DNA of 64,000 nucleotides from contig JANTQF010000069.1 of the NCBI GenBank assembly GCA_032988165.1, positions 62,001 through 126,000 on the forward strand, given 5' to 3'. Of the stretch, positions 35,470 through 47,147 are shown piece by piece; the first letter of the stretch is position 1; each line of letters starts with the position of its first letter. The position numbers were made by a program, and so were the translations under genes. The DNA is from Emmonsiellopsis sp. PD_33. Taxonomy: Eukaryota > Ascomycota > Eurotiomycetes > Onygenales > Ajellomycetaceae. The notes under the pieces were generated by a model, which was not told the DNA's origin, ran no database searches, and saw only the letters and a list, made by a program, of their open reading frames with translations.

Positions 35470-35533
35470 GGTGGCGCGCTATTAAGCGCTCAGACCTCTG
35501 AAGGATTACACACGTTCGATCCTCGCGCTCACC
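35470..35533 (+). other. tRNA-like relic
   Basis: The ends GGTGGCGCG (35470-35478) and CGCGCTCACC (35524-35533) pair over 9 bp with a single T bulge. Inside lie an AGCGCTCAGACCTCTGAAGG segment like an anticodon arm that lost its loop and an ACGTTCGATCC segment resembling a T-arm/B box. At 64 nt it is too short and mis-paired for a working tRNA. Confidence 0.25.
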
Positions 35534-35658
35534 GTCTTTCGTTTTTAGATATATAGATTTTTCCTATGTTTTTCTCGTATAGCGATATCTTCTGATCATT
35601 TCGGTGGTTTTCTACCCCTATTTTGCTAGGTTTTCTCATTTTTGCGATCTCCAGCTAT

Positions 35659-35680
35659 CACGTGCCGAGGAATTATAAAT
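35659..35680 (+). promoter_or_regulatory. CACGTG plus TATA box
   Basis: CACGTG at 35659-35664 followed within 10 bp by AATTATAAATA, about 155 bp before the start codon at 35832. A compact promoter arrangement. Confidence 0.4.
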
Positions 35681-35831
35681 AGCGGTGAAATTCGCCCTCT
35701 TAGATAGTAGTTGAATCAATCGAACATCTCCTCTTTTCTTTCACCTACCTACGCTACGATCTCTCATAGAACCTCAACGCCGCGTCCACTCCATCGTCAT
35801 CGTTCTCCATCATACGGAGTATACCATCCTG

Positions 35832-36859
35832 ATGATAATGAATTTTCAAGCAGGTCCAGTTTCCCGCGCCCCTCGACCTCCGAGCACAGTTCTGGCACAC
35901 CTAGATGCTCAGCATCTTACACCCCTCGACGCTCTTATCTGCTCAACCTTGACACTCGATGCCACAGAGGATGCATTTGCTCAGATCATTGACGGGGTTC
36001 CCACGCGGGACTCATTCACACGCAATACAGGAAGCATACCCATATTACCTGCCGTTTTGGATCGAGACCGCCCATCTGAAGATGCCATCACCACGTTTAG
36101 AAAGTTTCGCGCGGGCTTCACATCTACTGGGTTGACAATTGCCTCAAAGGTGATATTGATATTAGTCCATGAATGAAGTCATTAAAGTAGTAGATGCTAA
36201 CTCACTTGAGATCTATTTAGGCCGTGCAGTCATATCAAAACACGCCACCATCATCCAACAAATTTAACCTCCATCTTCTGGAGATGGCTGCTCTCGCCAT
36301 CCACGCTCTTGCTGCAACCTTGTACACCACTACTCATCCAGACATAAACACCTGTCCAACAGAACCATGTTTTAGCAGCCAATACCCACATTATGGTGTT
36401 GACCTATACTGTCGCCTATATCATAATTCCTTGCACTATCCATACGGCATTGCTGACATGGTCGGCTACTGGGCAGAGACCCAGGTTTTTGGTGGAGTAG
36501 TCTTGTTTGAACATGAGCATAAAGAGGCAGACAGTGAGCTGCTAAATGCCTTCATCCATCCACCCCAACAAGCTGGAAACTCTGTCTTCAGACTTTCCCC
36601 TTCTCAACTCACTCTCCTCCAACCTCTCCCATTTACACCTCCCGAAGGCACTATTACCGTTCAGCGCAATGACCTCCAGTCTCACTACATTTTCCGTGAT
36701 GAGTTTTCACGCATTTACCCCCCTATTATGAGCAATCGGCCGAGTTGCATCAGGCCGCTAACCGATGATTTAAAAGCTGGATACAACTGGGCGAGACAAC
36801 AAAATGAGGCTAGAATAAGGGGGGAGCCATATGAGACAAGGTATTGCCCTTCTAAGTAA
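35832..36859 (+). CDS. Conserved ascomycete protein of unknown function
   Basis: 318 residues, two exons: 35832-36149 and 36221-36859 (intron with CTAAC branch site). The N-terminal part LTPLDALICSTLTLDATEDA and the later PDGVADMVGYWAE-like block (here YPYGIADMVGYWAETQVFGG, then VVLFEHE) mark a family common in Eurotiomycetes and expanded in some Onygenales. No catalytic motif, signal peptide or membrane segment. An ATG slightly further upstream is not in frame without stops, so 35832 is chosen. Function unknown. Confidence 0.7.
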
Positions 36860-37418
36860 CAAGGTAGTAGGTAAAGAGGTATCCCCCTGAGTGTTTTTTC
36901 TTCACTAGTTAGTATGGTATGGTTAGGCATAATGAAATATCGGCTACCATGGCTGTTACATTAATAGTAGTTTAGACAATTAGTTTGATAATGGGCCGCA
37001 TGCCTGGTTCAGATAGCCCACGTTAATATCATGATATCCACACAGGCATCCATTTAATACGGAATATTTGTTGAATCTTGGTTCTGTGGGCAGGATAACG
37101 TAGCTTGGATTTGTTCTAGATATGTTTGATCAAATAAAGGATGCAATGCTCATGTCTATCCCATCCTCCCCCCGAGTTTATCTGAAGCCCCGTGGGTGAA
37201 ATATATGGAAATTGGCATACCTGAATTGAATAGCCGCTGGCAGACACTGAGTACCAAATTCTTCTCAAGCATTACCGTCGCCAATTGACGAAAATAAAAT
37301 ATCAAGGACGAGGGAAAATAGGGGGTGAAATTCATACAGGTTAAATTACTCGAACTTCTCAACTGACTTGTCCTTTTGACAAGATCTTTACATCCCAGAG
37401 TCAAACGCAATTAATGGG
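36860..37418. other. Tail-to-tail spacer
   Basis: AT-rich 3' flanks of two convergent genes; short frames without domains. Confidence 0.55.
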
Positions 37419-38879
37419 TCAAAATCTCATAAATTCCAGATTGATCCCAACCTCAGCACAAAGCGCTTTCAAACTCCGGGTTTGTCCTTCAGGCCATGAA
37501 TTATGTGATCCCTTCACTGTGATGGTATGAAGGTGTGGTGTGTATGATTTCCAGTCAAGTAGAAAGGCTTCGAGCATAGTGTCTCGCCTTTCACAAACAT
37601 CACTCCAGGCTTCCGGGTGTTGAGAGTCGTGCAGGAAATCGTCAATCAGCAGGCTCTCCAGATTTGGCGGCAAAATAGCCTTTAACCCCTGTCTAGAATG
37701 CGTGTTTAGGTCGGTTAGGAGCAACCACGGTATGACGAGTGCCCTTAGCCGCTGGAATTCTCGCAGGGACCCGAATTGACCCTGTATTTCAACCCTTCGG
37801 CCATGATGATGCACTAGGTTTTGCCCACGGGGTGCATAATGAAGGCCAGTGACCTTAAGCGTTTCTACGGTCTCCTTGATGCGGAAGAGTGCTTGATAAA
37901 CCGAGTCGCAGTCAAACACCCTAACCTCAGACCAACAGTAGATGTATTCAAACTTCTCCAACTCGGGAGCGAGAGATAGTAGACTTTCCAAGAGGATCGA
38001 GGTTCTCATATATAAAATCAATTCGGTGAAGGCAAAAGGTGTCTCCCTTCCCGAAACAAGGAGCGAAATTAAGGTGTCAGGCATAATGCCTCTATACTTG
38101 GAGAGAGTCGGGGCACATAGGACACTGTGGACTTTTTCGACAACCGATTCAGTCCAGAGAGTGAACATATCCAACCCGGGTTTCTCGTCCTGGGAGGGGA
38201 GGGTTTCTATCCGGAGTTCCTGAAGCTGGCGGAATCGCGAGGACAGCTCAGAGCCATAGGCACCCTTGTGGGCGATATCCACCGATTGTAGGAGGCTATC
38301 GAGTCCCATCGGACCGATGCAGAGGCGTTCAACGTGTCGGGTATATTCTAAAAGTAGGCCTCCCCAGACCGCTGTTTCTGCTGTTCGTAGCCGCGGAATC
38401 CACGAGGAGAGAGATTTCGGCCAGGCGGCTTCGAGATACCGGTCCACATCGGCCAGTTCAAGTCGATTGAGTGGTTTAGGCGAGTTCCAGTAAGTAGAGG
38501 AGCACAATGGCGGTGTATAGAGCCAAACCTCCCTCACCAACTCGCCCAGCTCCGGCCGCTGCACGAATGCGCGCAACAAGTGGATTACACGCTGGTGTAG
38601 ATTGAAATTGAATCCGATATCTCGATATAGAAGTGGTTCCGTATATTTTTGGCAACGCCGGTTTACTAGGCTGATCGCTCGCAGGTCCCGCCGAACGAGG
38701 TTGGAGAGGATCAGGTGCCAGATTTCGGCGGGTAAGGAATCGGCGGGTGAGGGCCTGGTAATAATAACAGGTTGGGGGCCATTGCTGGTCGACGCATGGT
38801 CTGGTGGATGAGTCGGCTTCGGGCGGAAAGGCTTGATGTTTCGCTTGACTTTGTCAATGAATCGAACGAGGTTGGGCAT
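37419..38879 (-). CDS. F-box protein
   Basis: Intronless gene, 486 residues. The N-terminal basic, Pro-rich region (1-45) is followed by an F-box at about 48-85 (SLPAEIWHLILSNLVRRDLR, then AISLVNRRCQKYTEPLLYRD). The remaining 400 residues look like degenerate leucine-rich repeats (LRELRIETL, LESLLSLAPELEKF, LPPNLESLLIDD). Likely substrate adaptor of an SCF (Skp1-Cullin-F-box) ubiquitin ligase; substrate unknown. F-box genes of this style are a rapidly varying family in ascomycetes. Confidence 0.82.
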   Translation of the reverse strand: MPNLVRFIDKVKRNIKPFRPKPTHPPDHASTSNGPQPVIITRPSPADSLPAEIWHLILSNLVRRDLRAISLVNRRCQKYTEPLLYRDIGFNFNLHQRVIHLLRAFVQRPELGELVREVWLYTPPLCSSTYWNSPKPLNRLELADVDRYLEAAWPKSLSSWIPRLRTAETAVWGGLLLEYTRHVERLCIGPMGLDSLLQSVDIAHKGAYGSELSSRFRQLQELRIETLPSQDEKPGLDMFTLWTESVVEKVHSVLCAPTLSKYRGIMPDTLISLLVSGRETPFAFTELILYMRTSILLESLLSLAPELEKFEYIYCWSEVRVFDCDSVYQALFRIKETVETLKVTGLHYAPRGQNLVHHHGRRVEIQGQFGSLREFQRLRALVIPWLLLTDLNTHSRQGLKAILPPNLESLLIDDFLHDSQHPEAWSDVCERRDTMLEAFLLDWKSYTPHLHTITVKGSHNSWPEGQTRSLKALCAEVGINLEFMRF

Positions 38880-39894
38880 GGTGTCAGTAACTGCTGCGTT
38901 GACTGGGCATCAATCACTCTTCGATGCTGGGTAACTAGCCAAGCAGAATCGTATCCTGGCGGGTTCATCGTTCTGTTGAATGGCACGTCTCCTCCCTATC
39001 CACGGGAGAGTCTTGAGACGCTGGACCGTCGCGCTAACTAACTAACTGCTTGGGGAATGGTAGAAATAAGGCAATCAAAGGATAGTTATGGCTCGTATTC
39101 TTTTTCGTTTCTTTTTCTCGCATGCTTGAACATATATTGCTTTTCAGTTTCACTACCAAAATACCTGGTGGGCCGCCAGTCCTCTTTTTCTTCTTGTTCA
39201 TGGGCCAGGGTGGGTTGACGAGAATAGAACAACCCATAGATAACCACTACGAGTATTCTTCTGACAGGTGAGCAATATTCCAGCTGTCAGCCACCCCCTT
39301 TGCATTCTGTTTCTACATAACTAACTCATCTCCTCGACTCCTTACTCTTCCAACAATTGGAAAGCAGTCTCAAAAGTCGCCAGAGACACGCTGATTCAGG
39401 GGGGTTCGACCTTGGAAAAGTCTCTACAGAAATGAGTGATTAAAAAATGATCTGCTGCCATATAATTGAAACTACACGAAATTGCCGCCCCAGGAGAAGT
39501 CCCCACCGGGGCCATGCAACATTCTCTGCTTGCCCACCGCGTTAATCGTCCATCTACCTTCTTGGAAAGGCGTGGGAATTCCTAAAGAGTGGTCTATGCA
39601 ACATTACCATCCGTTGGGGGCCACTCACTCCGTACAGCTTGGTGAAAAATCCCTCCAGGGAATTTCTATCATACGCCGTCAAGCCAACAATATGGCCGCG
39701 GAATGTGATCAGAAGCTGATGGGCCATCTCCCCACTTCTGGTGGAAAGAAGAAAGGGTTGATATGAATAGTACTTATAAAGTCCTGACTTTCCCCATCGG
39801 ATCATGCTTCCTTTCCCCAGGCTTCATAGCACTTCTATCTCGTTTCCTCACAAGTTCCCCTGGTTCGCCGTTTCTCCTCTGCCACACTCAGACC
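38880..39894. other. Divergent promoter region
   Basis: Shared upstream region of the F-box gene (minus) and the broken secreted-protein gene (plus). Contains a TATAAAG at 39775-39781, about 115 bp before 39895. No gene found in the open frames at 39482-39805. Confidence 0.5.
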
Positions 39895-41718
39895 ATGAGA
39901 AACCCCCTGCTCCTGGCGGCTGGCTTACTACCAGTTACCGCCTGTGCTGCACCAGACGCTCCTCGTCCCAGGGCCGGGTGTGGCATTGTCGATAAGTTCC
40001 GTTACCCCTATCAGGAAGACTATCGGAAAGCCAGAGTCGACGATTGGCTTGACCTCTGGATTCAGAGCTAATGGGTCAATGGCACTTCGCGCGGTAGAAA
40101 ACAAGGTTTGACGGCCACCCTCGGCGAGTGGGCACTGGGGTCAAACTACTCCACCTGTCTGGATAACGGGAACGATGCCAATTGCGACATTATTATTATT
40201 ATTATTATTATTATTCTTCATTTTTTCTCAGGTGTATGGCAGTCAGTGACTATGACACCTAGACTGTGATACTAATTAGATACATGATATATGTCATCCT
40301 TGCGAATTAATGTGGAAATAAAGTCCTCAACTCGAAGGATCCGGATGAAGCAAGAAACGTTTACTATGTCTTGCGTTCTATCCAAAACCTTCATGCCTAT
40401 TTCGAGGGGATGAATGAAGCTTTCCTGATCGGGTCGGTTTCGGCTGCTTTTGCTAAGGACTCCTGGGCTAATATCTTCTATGACGGCAAAGATGCAAACG
40501 AGGGGGCGATAGCGAAGCAAATACTAAATGTTGTGGCCACCTTGTTTGGTATTGCGGGCGGCGCTGCTGCTTTGGTAGCCAAGGAGGCCGCAACGGCTGG
40601 CACCGCTATTGCCGCCACCATCATGGGTGGCTCCATTACATCAGTATACCATGCTCTACAGTCGTAAGCACCCCTGGTTTTCGTGTGTAGCTCTGAGCCA
40701 ACTAAAAAGTATACACTAACACGATTGAACATCCCAGCGGAGACGGAGAAGGGGAGATAGTCTCAAACCAGATCGGCCAGACTCTCGCGGGCCTTACACT
40801 GTTCTGGGCCAAGACCCGCATCGTGGGGAAAGACGAACTGATGGATGGAAGGAGGGACCTTTGGAGATCTGTATCTCGATGACTACCTCAAGGGTGGATT
40901 CTGGGTTGACTATCCCAGTGTCGACAAGAGTGCCCTGGCGCAAAACACTTTCGCCACGCTGAAGGCTATCGCAATCAACGAGATCTGGAAACTGCAGAAG
41001 GTTTTTATCGTTGGAGGCGGCTCTTGTGATGATAATGATGGATTTGGTCAGGGAAATTCCGGATCCGACAACGGAGCCTATGCCTGGTGCGATGTGGATA
41101 ATAACCAGGCCTGGTACCTGTACTACTGGCAAATGGTGACTTCAACCTGCCGACTGATGAAGGCTGGATGGCTCGCCCATGGGGTGCAGACGCACTTGGA
41201 GCTGGAGAATTTGCGGACGTCACTTCTAGGGTATGAACAATCCATCCCCCCTCTGTTATTGGTGTGCCGCGTTAATCAAAAGTGAAAATTGACTGACTTG
41301 GGCTTTTAAATTCGATATATAGGACGTCATTATTTCCTCTCTCAAGTCATACAGAGCCGCCGGGTTTGACTACACCAACGATGTATTTAGGGAACGCTAT
41401 GCGAGTGCATACGTTAATGGCCATGACCCATTCTCCGACGGCCCCCAGATGGAGGGTCTCTTTACCGTTCCTGTTTGCAATTTCAGTTCCGTTGTCGACC
41501 GCAACTTTCCCAACAGGGAGTATGTCCTCCAACCGTACGGCTACGATAAACGGAGCACCTGGTGCACGCCCATCTGCGGCGGCGACCTGGAGACGAGCTG
41601 GAAGTTCCTGGACCGGGTTCATCTGTCGGATAGCAATTATGTGGTTTTCGGCTGCCCTGGCTGCCAAACTGGATGTGGAAGTGTAGAGGACTTCTGGAAG
41701 GAACACAAGTATTTCTAA
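39895..41718 (+). pseudogene. Broken gene for a secreted ascomycete protein of unknown function
   Basis: A TATA box, a signal peptide (MRNPLLLAAGLLPVTACAAP) and a mature start CGIVDKFRYPYQEDY are followed by an in-frame TAA at codon 59 (40069). The homologous reading continues as LTATLGEWALGSNYSTCLDN, hits an (ATT)9 tract at 40189-40215, resumes at about 40340 (RNVYYVLRSIQNLHAYFEG, AFAKDSWANIFYDGKD), has a good intron at 40666-40738, then a frameshift at an ATGG tandem duplication (40841-40848). A second frameshift lies near 41128 (YLYYWQ | ANGDFNLP). A last intron (41231-41322) leads to an exon ending at 41718 with six or more Cys. Family known to me only as uncharacterised secreted protein. 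Confidence 0.65.
40189..40215 (+). repeat. (ATT)9 microsatellite
   Basis: Nine perfect ATT units inside the broken secreted-protein gene, next to where coding similarity stops. Confidence 0.9.
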
Positions 41719-42422
41719 ATTAATATGCCATGGCTGACTTGTGTGCATGTCAAGAGGGTGGGTTTTTTATGACCCAGACACGCTGTGTGTCGTTCCATTA
41801 GCATCGTATTTACCCTTACCAACTTCACTCGCCTCTCTTTGTTTCTTCTTCTTCTTCCTATTCCTGTCAACAGGAGCATGGAAAGCCTCCTCCGTCTTCC
41901 GTTTGATCAAATATGTTTAATGTTGGTCTGCACTTTCATGCGCCGTTGCGGCTAGCTATTCATACAGCTGTTTCCATATTCTTACTACTATTATTATCAA
42001 ATTTTGTACATAGAAATAATACAGGTACATATAGACAGCCCCGATTCCTTGTGGTCATGATTAAATGGATCTGTATCACACACCCGTAGAGATCTGAGAA
42101 TCCATATAAGTTCAAGTTCTGAGTTGAAGTTGGAAGCTGAAGCTTGAAGGTGCGGGGAATTGTTGTTCCGGCCCCGGCTCCGGAATTTTTCAGCTTCGGG
42201 GATTTGACGCCAGGCGGACCTCAAGGACTTTGCATCATCCGGCTTTTCACGCGCAACCACGGTGGCGGGAGTCTGTTCTGCGCTTCACTTCGCGATATCT
42301 GACATATCTACTGCCTGCGACCAGCGATCATCCTTTACAGAATGATTTCCGGCGCGTGTCTCCTCTTTGCCGTATCTTGATCGCCCCCCCTCCGACACCG
42401 ACTTCGGTAGTGGCCTGCCAGT
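41719..42422. other. Intergenic region
   Basis: 3' flank of the pseudogene and promoter of the RING protein gene. CT-rich tracts; no gene recognised. Confidence 0.55.
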
Positions 42423-45400
42423 ATGGCAACTCTTGATCCGTCTTCGGGTCTGATGGACATTGCCAGGTAAATCATATTTGACTTCGTTACCGTCGTCCAA
42501 GACTAACACCAACATTGCACTCGTAGGTCCCTCACCCAAGATGAGATCCCGTTCAAATTGCGTTGCGCAATGTGCAACAAGCTTGCCTTGAACGCATTCC
42601 GCCTTCCGTGCTGCGACCAGGCGATTTGTGAGACCTGTGAGTATTCTGTTATGGCTGTATATCTATTTCCCACCTGCTAATATCAACCACAGGCCAGACA
42701 TCACTCCCGGAAAGCTGCCCCGTATGTGCCCATGCTCCGCTGGCCGCCGACCTCTGCAAGCCAAACAAAGCCCTGCGAACGACTCTAAAGGCATTCCTGC
42801 GGACCGAAGAAAAGAAACGGGAGAAGGAAAAACCAGCTGCTCCAATTGCCGAACCCACTCCAACTCCACAGGAAACCCCAGATGCCGTCACTTCGGCGAC
42901 TGGCGATTCAACAGCACAGATTGATGCTGATGCTAAGAACGCGAGTCCCGGCGACACTGGGAAGGAGAGTGAACAAATAGACAATGCGACGAGCGTTTCT
43001 GAAGCCAACGGCAAAGTGGAGGCAGAATCGGAAGCCGCTGATGGCGCTCCTGGTATTCCTGCGCCTGACCGTGATGGAGAACGGGACGAACAGGTGAGTC
43101 ATTTATATTTAAACACTTTTCCAATCGCGCTCCGCTAATAAGAACCGTACATAGCGTGACACCGCCGAGGTTGAAGGCCCCACTGAGGCCGTTGACGGGA
43201 TAACGAATGCCGCGCCTCCGGGGTCAGAAGCGCAAACAACGACCGATCCGAACTCTGTTCAGGACGGCTCGACTACCAATGCGGCGCCAGAGGCCGGGAC
43301 GGAAGGCTTTGGTAATGGGACCGGGGCGGGCTTTGGTATGAATGGTGTGGGTGGATACTCCCAACCCGGCTGGCAAGGAGGCTCCGACTACAGCCAAATG
43401 ATGCCAATGATGCCAAATGGCATGTCTGTTAATGGGATGGTTCCCTTTCAAAATCCGATGTGTAAGTCCTAAATGTTGCCCTAGAGAATCCTTCTTCAGC
43501 TCTTTCTAACTCTTCTTGTACAGCGGGTCCTGCAATGCCAGGGATGGGAATGGATCCGATGACCGCGAACCAGGGTATGTTTGGAGGATACGGGATGAAC
43601 ATGAATGGTATGAATAATGGAATGAATATGGGAATGAACTTCAACGCAGCGCAAGGAATGTATGGAGGATGGGATGGTCAAAACAATATGTGGAATGGTG
43701 GTCCAGATAAATTCAATGCAAATCCATTCGCGAACCGCATGGGTGCTGAATTCGGCCCTAATCCTGGTGGATTTCGTGGATATAATATGTCCCAGAACTA
43801 CGGAAATTATCCTCACATGCATCACCAGCAATATCCTAGCAATGACTTCCATGGCTCATTTGGCTATGGCCGGGGCCGCGGCCGTGGCCGTGGCTTTTTC
43901 CCCGGCGGCCGTGGTCGCGGGGGGTTTATGCCCGGAGTGCATGGTAGTTACCCGTCTCCTACTAACCAAGGGCCCTTCCCGCACCAATTCGGCCCGCCAA
44001 ACCAACAACCCAATGACTCCGTATCTGGCGTTCCTGATGGTGCCTCCGCGGTTGATATAAACACAGATCAAACTAAAAAATTCAACGATGAGCTCTGCCC
44101 AGGCGGGGAAGAAGATTTCAAGGACGAGCCCGCAGCTACGACGACGGCCACCGCACAGCCAAATCCAGAAGCCAACGAATCAGCCTCATCCGCCGAAGCA
44201 CCGCAGACCAATTCCGCCGCAACCAACGACCTGGGCCCTGAGGGTACTCCTGATGTTCAGGTAGGTGCTGTAGGACAGCAGGGGAATGGCCATGGCACTG
44301 GTGAAGGAAATGGCCTGTATATCCATAATCTGTCTCAGGGAAGCCATGATGGGTCTACATTTATAAATGGCTCTTTGCATTCCCCTTCTGCTCAGTTCCC
44401 TATTCATAATAACATGCCACCGATGGAATCTCGCGGGCTTGGTGTCGTTGGAGCGCCAGCTGCGCCTAGAGCAATGAGAGAAGGATTACCAAACATTGGC
44501 ATACGCAACGGTAGAGGTTTCCCCGTCCAGGGGAGAACCAACCCCTCTAGCTCGAGGCAGGATAAAGACTCTCGAAGGTAAGATTATTGGCAAGTTCTGA
44601 TCATTGAAAAGAATTGCATGTCTAACCTATCAATTATTAGCAACTCTCCTATTAGGCCGCAAGAACCATCCGTTGATGGTCATCGATCAAGATCCCGATC
44701 ACCCTCTCGCCAGCGATCCCGTCATCATCGCAGACATCGCCATCGTTCACGATCGCCAAATGTCTCTAGCGGAGAGGATGACAGAGCAGAGAGCCGTGAT
44801 CGAAGACGCAAATCTCGCCGTGAAGCTGACGACGACAGGTCAAGTCGCCGGGAATATCAGTCCCGGTCCCCCTCAGCAGAACCGTCAAGGAGATCCGAGC
44901 ACCGGAGTAAACGCGACAAGGAACGGAGAAGCGATCATAAATCATCCTCCCATCGTTCGCGCCGCCATCGCAGTCGTAGCTCTAGCCCTAGACCCCGCGA
45001 AAATGAGTCAGCTGTGGAAGAAGTTAACGGGGTTGAGTCGCGGACCAAGCCGTCGTCCTCAGATGACAAGCGGGATCTCCCAATTCGAAGCAGTGATCAT
45101 CGTTCTAGCAAGACACGTACAAGCGGCCATCCAGGCGAGGAGAAATCAAGCCGACACCGGGACCGGGATAGAGACCGGGATCGTGATCGGGATCGCAATA
45201 GAGATAGAGGGGATCGTGAACGAACCCGCGATAAAGACCGTGACGGCCGAGACCGTGAACGGGATCGTAAGCGATCTCGCCGGGACCGGTCAGGATCTCG
45301 AGAGGATGGCGATGAATCTCGTCGACATGCACGCCGCGTGAAGCGGGGCGAGGCAGCAGACCAGCAAACCGCGGACCGGGAGAAGAAAGCAGACCATCGG

Positions 45401-45670
45401 GAAGCCGTTGGGTCATCAGAGAAGGCTCCGGAGAAAGATCCTCATACCCTAGAGCGCGAGGCCCGTAACAGGGAGAGGCTGTTGAAGGAACAGCAACGGC
45501 GAGAGGCGATGAATGCCGACCGCGATGGGAAAAGTAGTCGGCGTCGTGAAAGCCGGCAAGAGAGAACACTGGGCGGACGACATATGAACTACAAGTACGA
45601 GGATGAAGAGAGTGATCGAGCGAGGGCTGCCCGCGTCGAACGCGAACGAGAATCGGCTCGATGGGCATAG
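42423..45670 (+). CDS. RING-finger protein with RGG region and SR-rich tail
   Basis: 981 residues in six exons: 42423-42466, 42527-42636, 42693-43093, 43155-43461, 43524-44577, 44641-45670. The N-terminal RING has Cys at 28, 31, 43/44, 49, 52, 60 and 63; the 'RLPCC..AICETC' pattern resembles the RING of Mpe1/RBBP6, pre-mRNA 3'-end factors, but no DWNN domain is present. Then come an acidic/Ala-rich linker, a Met/Asn/Gly-rich low-complexity segment (MNMNGMNNGMN), a GRGRGRGRG box, and a C-terminal Arg/Ser region with alternating RD/RE repeats (about 640-981). This fits a nuclear E3 ubiquitin ligase linked to RNA processing (inference). Conserved in Eurotiomycetes as 'RING finger domain protein'. 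Confidence 0.8.
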
Positions 45671-46294
45671 ATCAGCGGCGTAATTTCATCGCGCAGGGCG
45701 TTTCGGCGTTTTCTCGTCGCTCATGTTGCGGTTTAATATTTCGGCATGTTTCTGCAATCTTGTCTTCTACATTCCCAAACTACAAAATCTGTCGGCGTCT
45801 ATAGAGGCATGTCTTGCTGTCTGCCATCATTGTCGAATCTTTACATTAGATGAACAAGCCCCATTTAACAATCACACTTGGTTTACATGGATTCAAAGAA
45901 GAAATGGCAAATGGTATAAAAATAATTCTGATTCTTCAATTATATATATTAGCCTATTGCTCGCTCGATCAAAGGTGTTTACACGACTAAGAATCTCAAT
46001 ACGCCCTGTAAAACTAACATCTGTCCGAAAATCCTACCTAGGTACTAATTTTCCCAAACTCGAAATATAATACTCATGATGACCCAGTTTCCAGCATCCA
46101 TATCTAGATAATGTGGAGGTCGGCTTCGAGAATTTGACGGTCACGTGATATCAAAATCGTCCGGCAAAATCGCTTCAAAATCCTCCCCCATCCCATTACA
46201 TCGCCGCTATTAATATCAACCATCTCACTGCCTTTCTCAAAAAGGGGCTGGTTAAATCCGGTATCCTCTGCAATGCCGTAGAGCCACAGACGGG
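45671..46294. other. Intergenic region with TCACGTGA
   Basis: 3' flank of the RING gene and promoter of the next gene. A palindromic TCACGTGA lies at 46141-46148, about 150 bp before the start codon at 46295. Confidence 0.55.
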
Positions 46295-47147
46295 ATGAAT
46301 CCATTCATTCTCCGACAACTCCCACGCATCCTCATTGCACCAGGGAGCGCGGCGTCTGTGGCCCGATATGTATCCCTGAGTCCAACCACACGGGGCCGGC
46401 GGATTTTTGCCAGGGGCAAATCAGACGATGCCGCAGTTCAAAGTCCAATTCCCACCTCTAATAACGAAGGGGAGCAGGTGCGTTTTCATACATGATTGTT
46501 TGACATGTCAAATCATCCTATGCGATTGGCCATTCCGCTACCAGCGCGATATGATATCTAATCGATAAGTACAGATTTTGTTCAATGAAACCCCCAGTAT
46601 CCCAGGCTACACCTTTGTGCCTATAACAAACCTGTACATGATGAAAAACTGCCGCAAGGCCGCACGCACAGCAGACCCCCCCATCCCCATCTACGCACAC
46701 CATGTAAGCAAGCAAACACCCCACATTACCCCGTCAAAGTAAAAGTACTCCCCAACTCACCCAACCGGCCAGTCCACGCCCACCGCGCGCCGCAAACTCG
46801 GACACCCACGCGGGCTCTTCGTGCCCACAACCATCGTGGCGCAGGTCCGCAGCGAGTTCGAAAAGCTGCGCGCGCGCCTAGACGAGCAGACATGGCGCAA
46901 GCTGGACGAGCTGTACCCGCTCATGCCGGCGGAGGACCGGGCAGCGCTGGCGCAGATGGTGACGGCGAAGAACGCGGACGCCGTGGCGAATTTCTCGCCG
47001 CATATTGGCGAGTCGACGGCGTGGGCGTATGTGCGGGAGCGGTATACGGCGGCGGAGCATGTGGATATCTCTGCGGAGAGAGATTCGAAGGCCGTGGCTA
47101 GGATGCATAATGCTATCGAGAGGGTTTTGTCGTCTTGGAGTTGTTGA
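46295..47147 (+). CDS. DUF2293-like protein, possibly mitochondrial
   Basis: 228 residues, three exons: 46295-46477, 46575-46703, 46773-47147. The N-terminus (MNPFILRQLPRILIAPGSAA) is Arg-rich and lacks acids, as in mitochondrial presequences. The middle exon, GYTFVPITNLYMMKNCRKAA, and the last, LYPLMPAEDRAALAQMVTAK then YVRERYTAAEHV, match the DUF2293 pattern (helical core with 'PxMPxED' and a final 'RxRYT'). The last exon is much more GC-rich than the first two. Function unknown. Confidence 0.68.

Larger units (their letters stand above)
34722..35831. other. Long intergenic region with tRNA-like relic and TATA promoter
   Basis: No supported gene. A 72-residue minus-strand frame at 34870-35088 begins with a fair context but has no domain. 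A tRNA-like fold lies at 35470-35533. A CACGTG (35659) and a TATAAATA (35674) precede the next gene. Confidence 0.5.

Noticed and set aside
45105..45668. 187-codon minus-strand frame opposite the SR tail
   Set aside because: Mirror of the Arg/Ser/Asp-rich repeats of the true gene on the plus strand.
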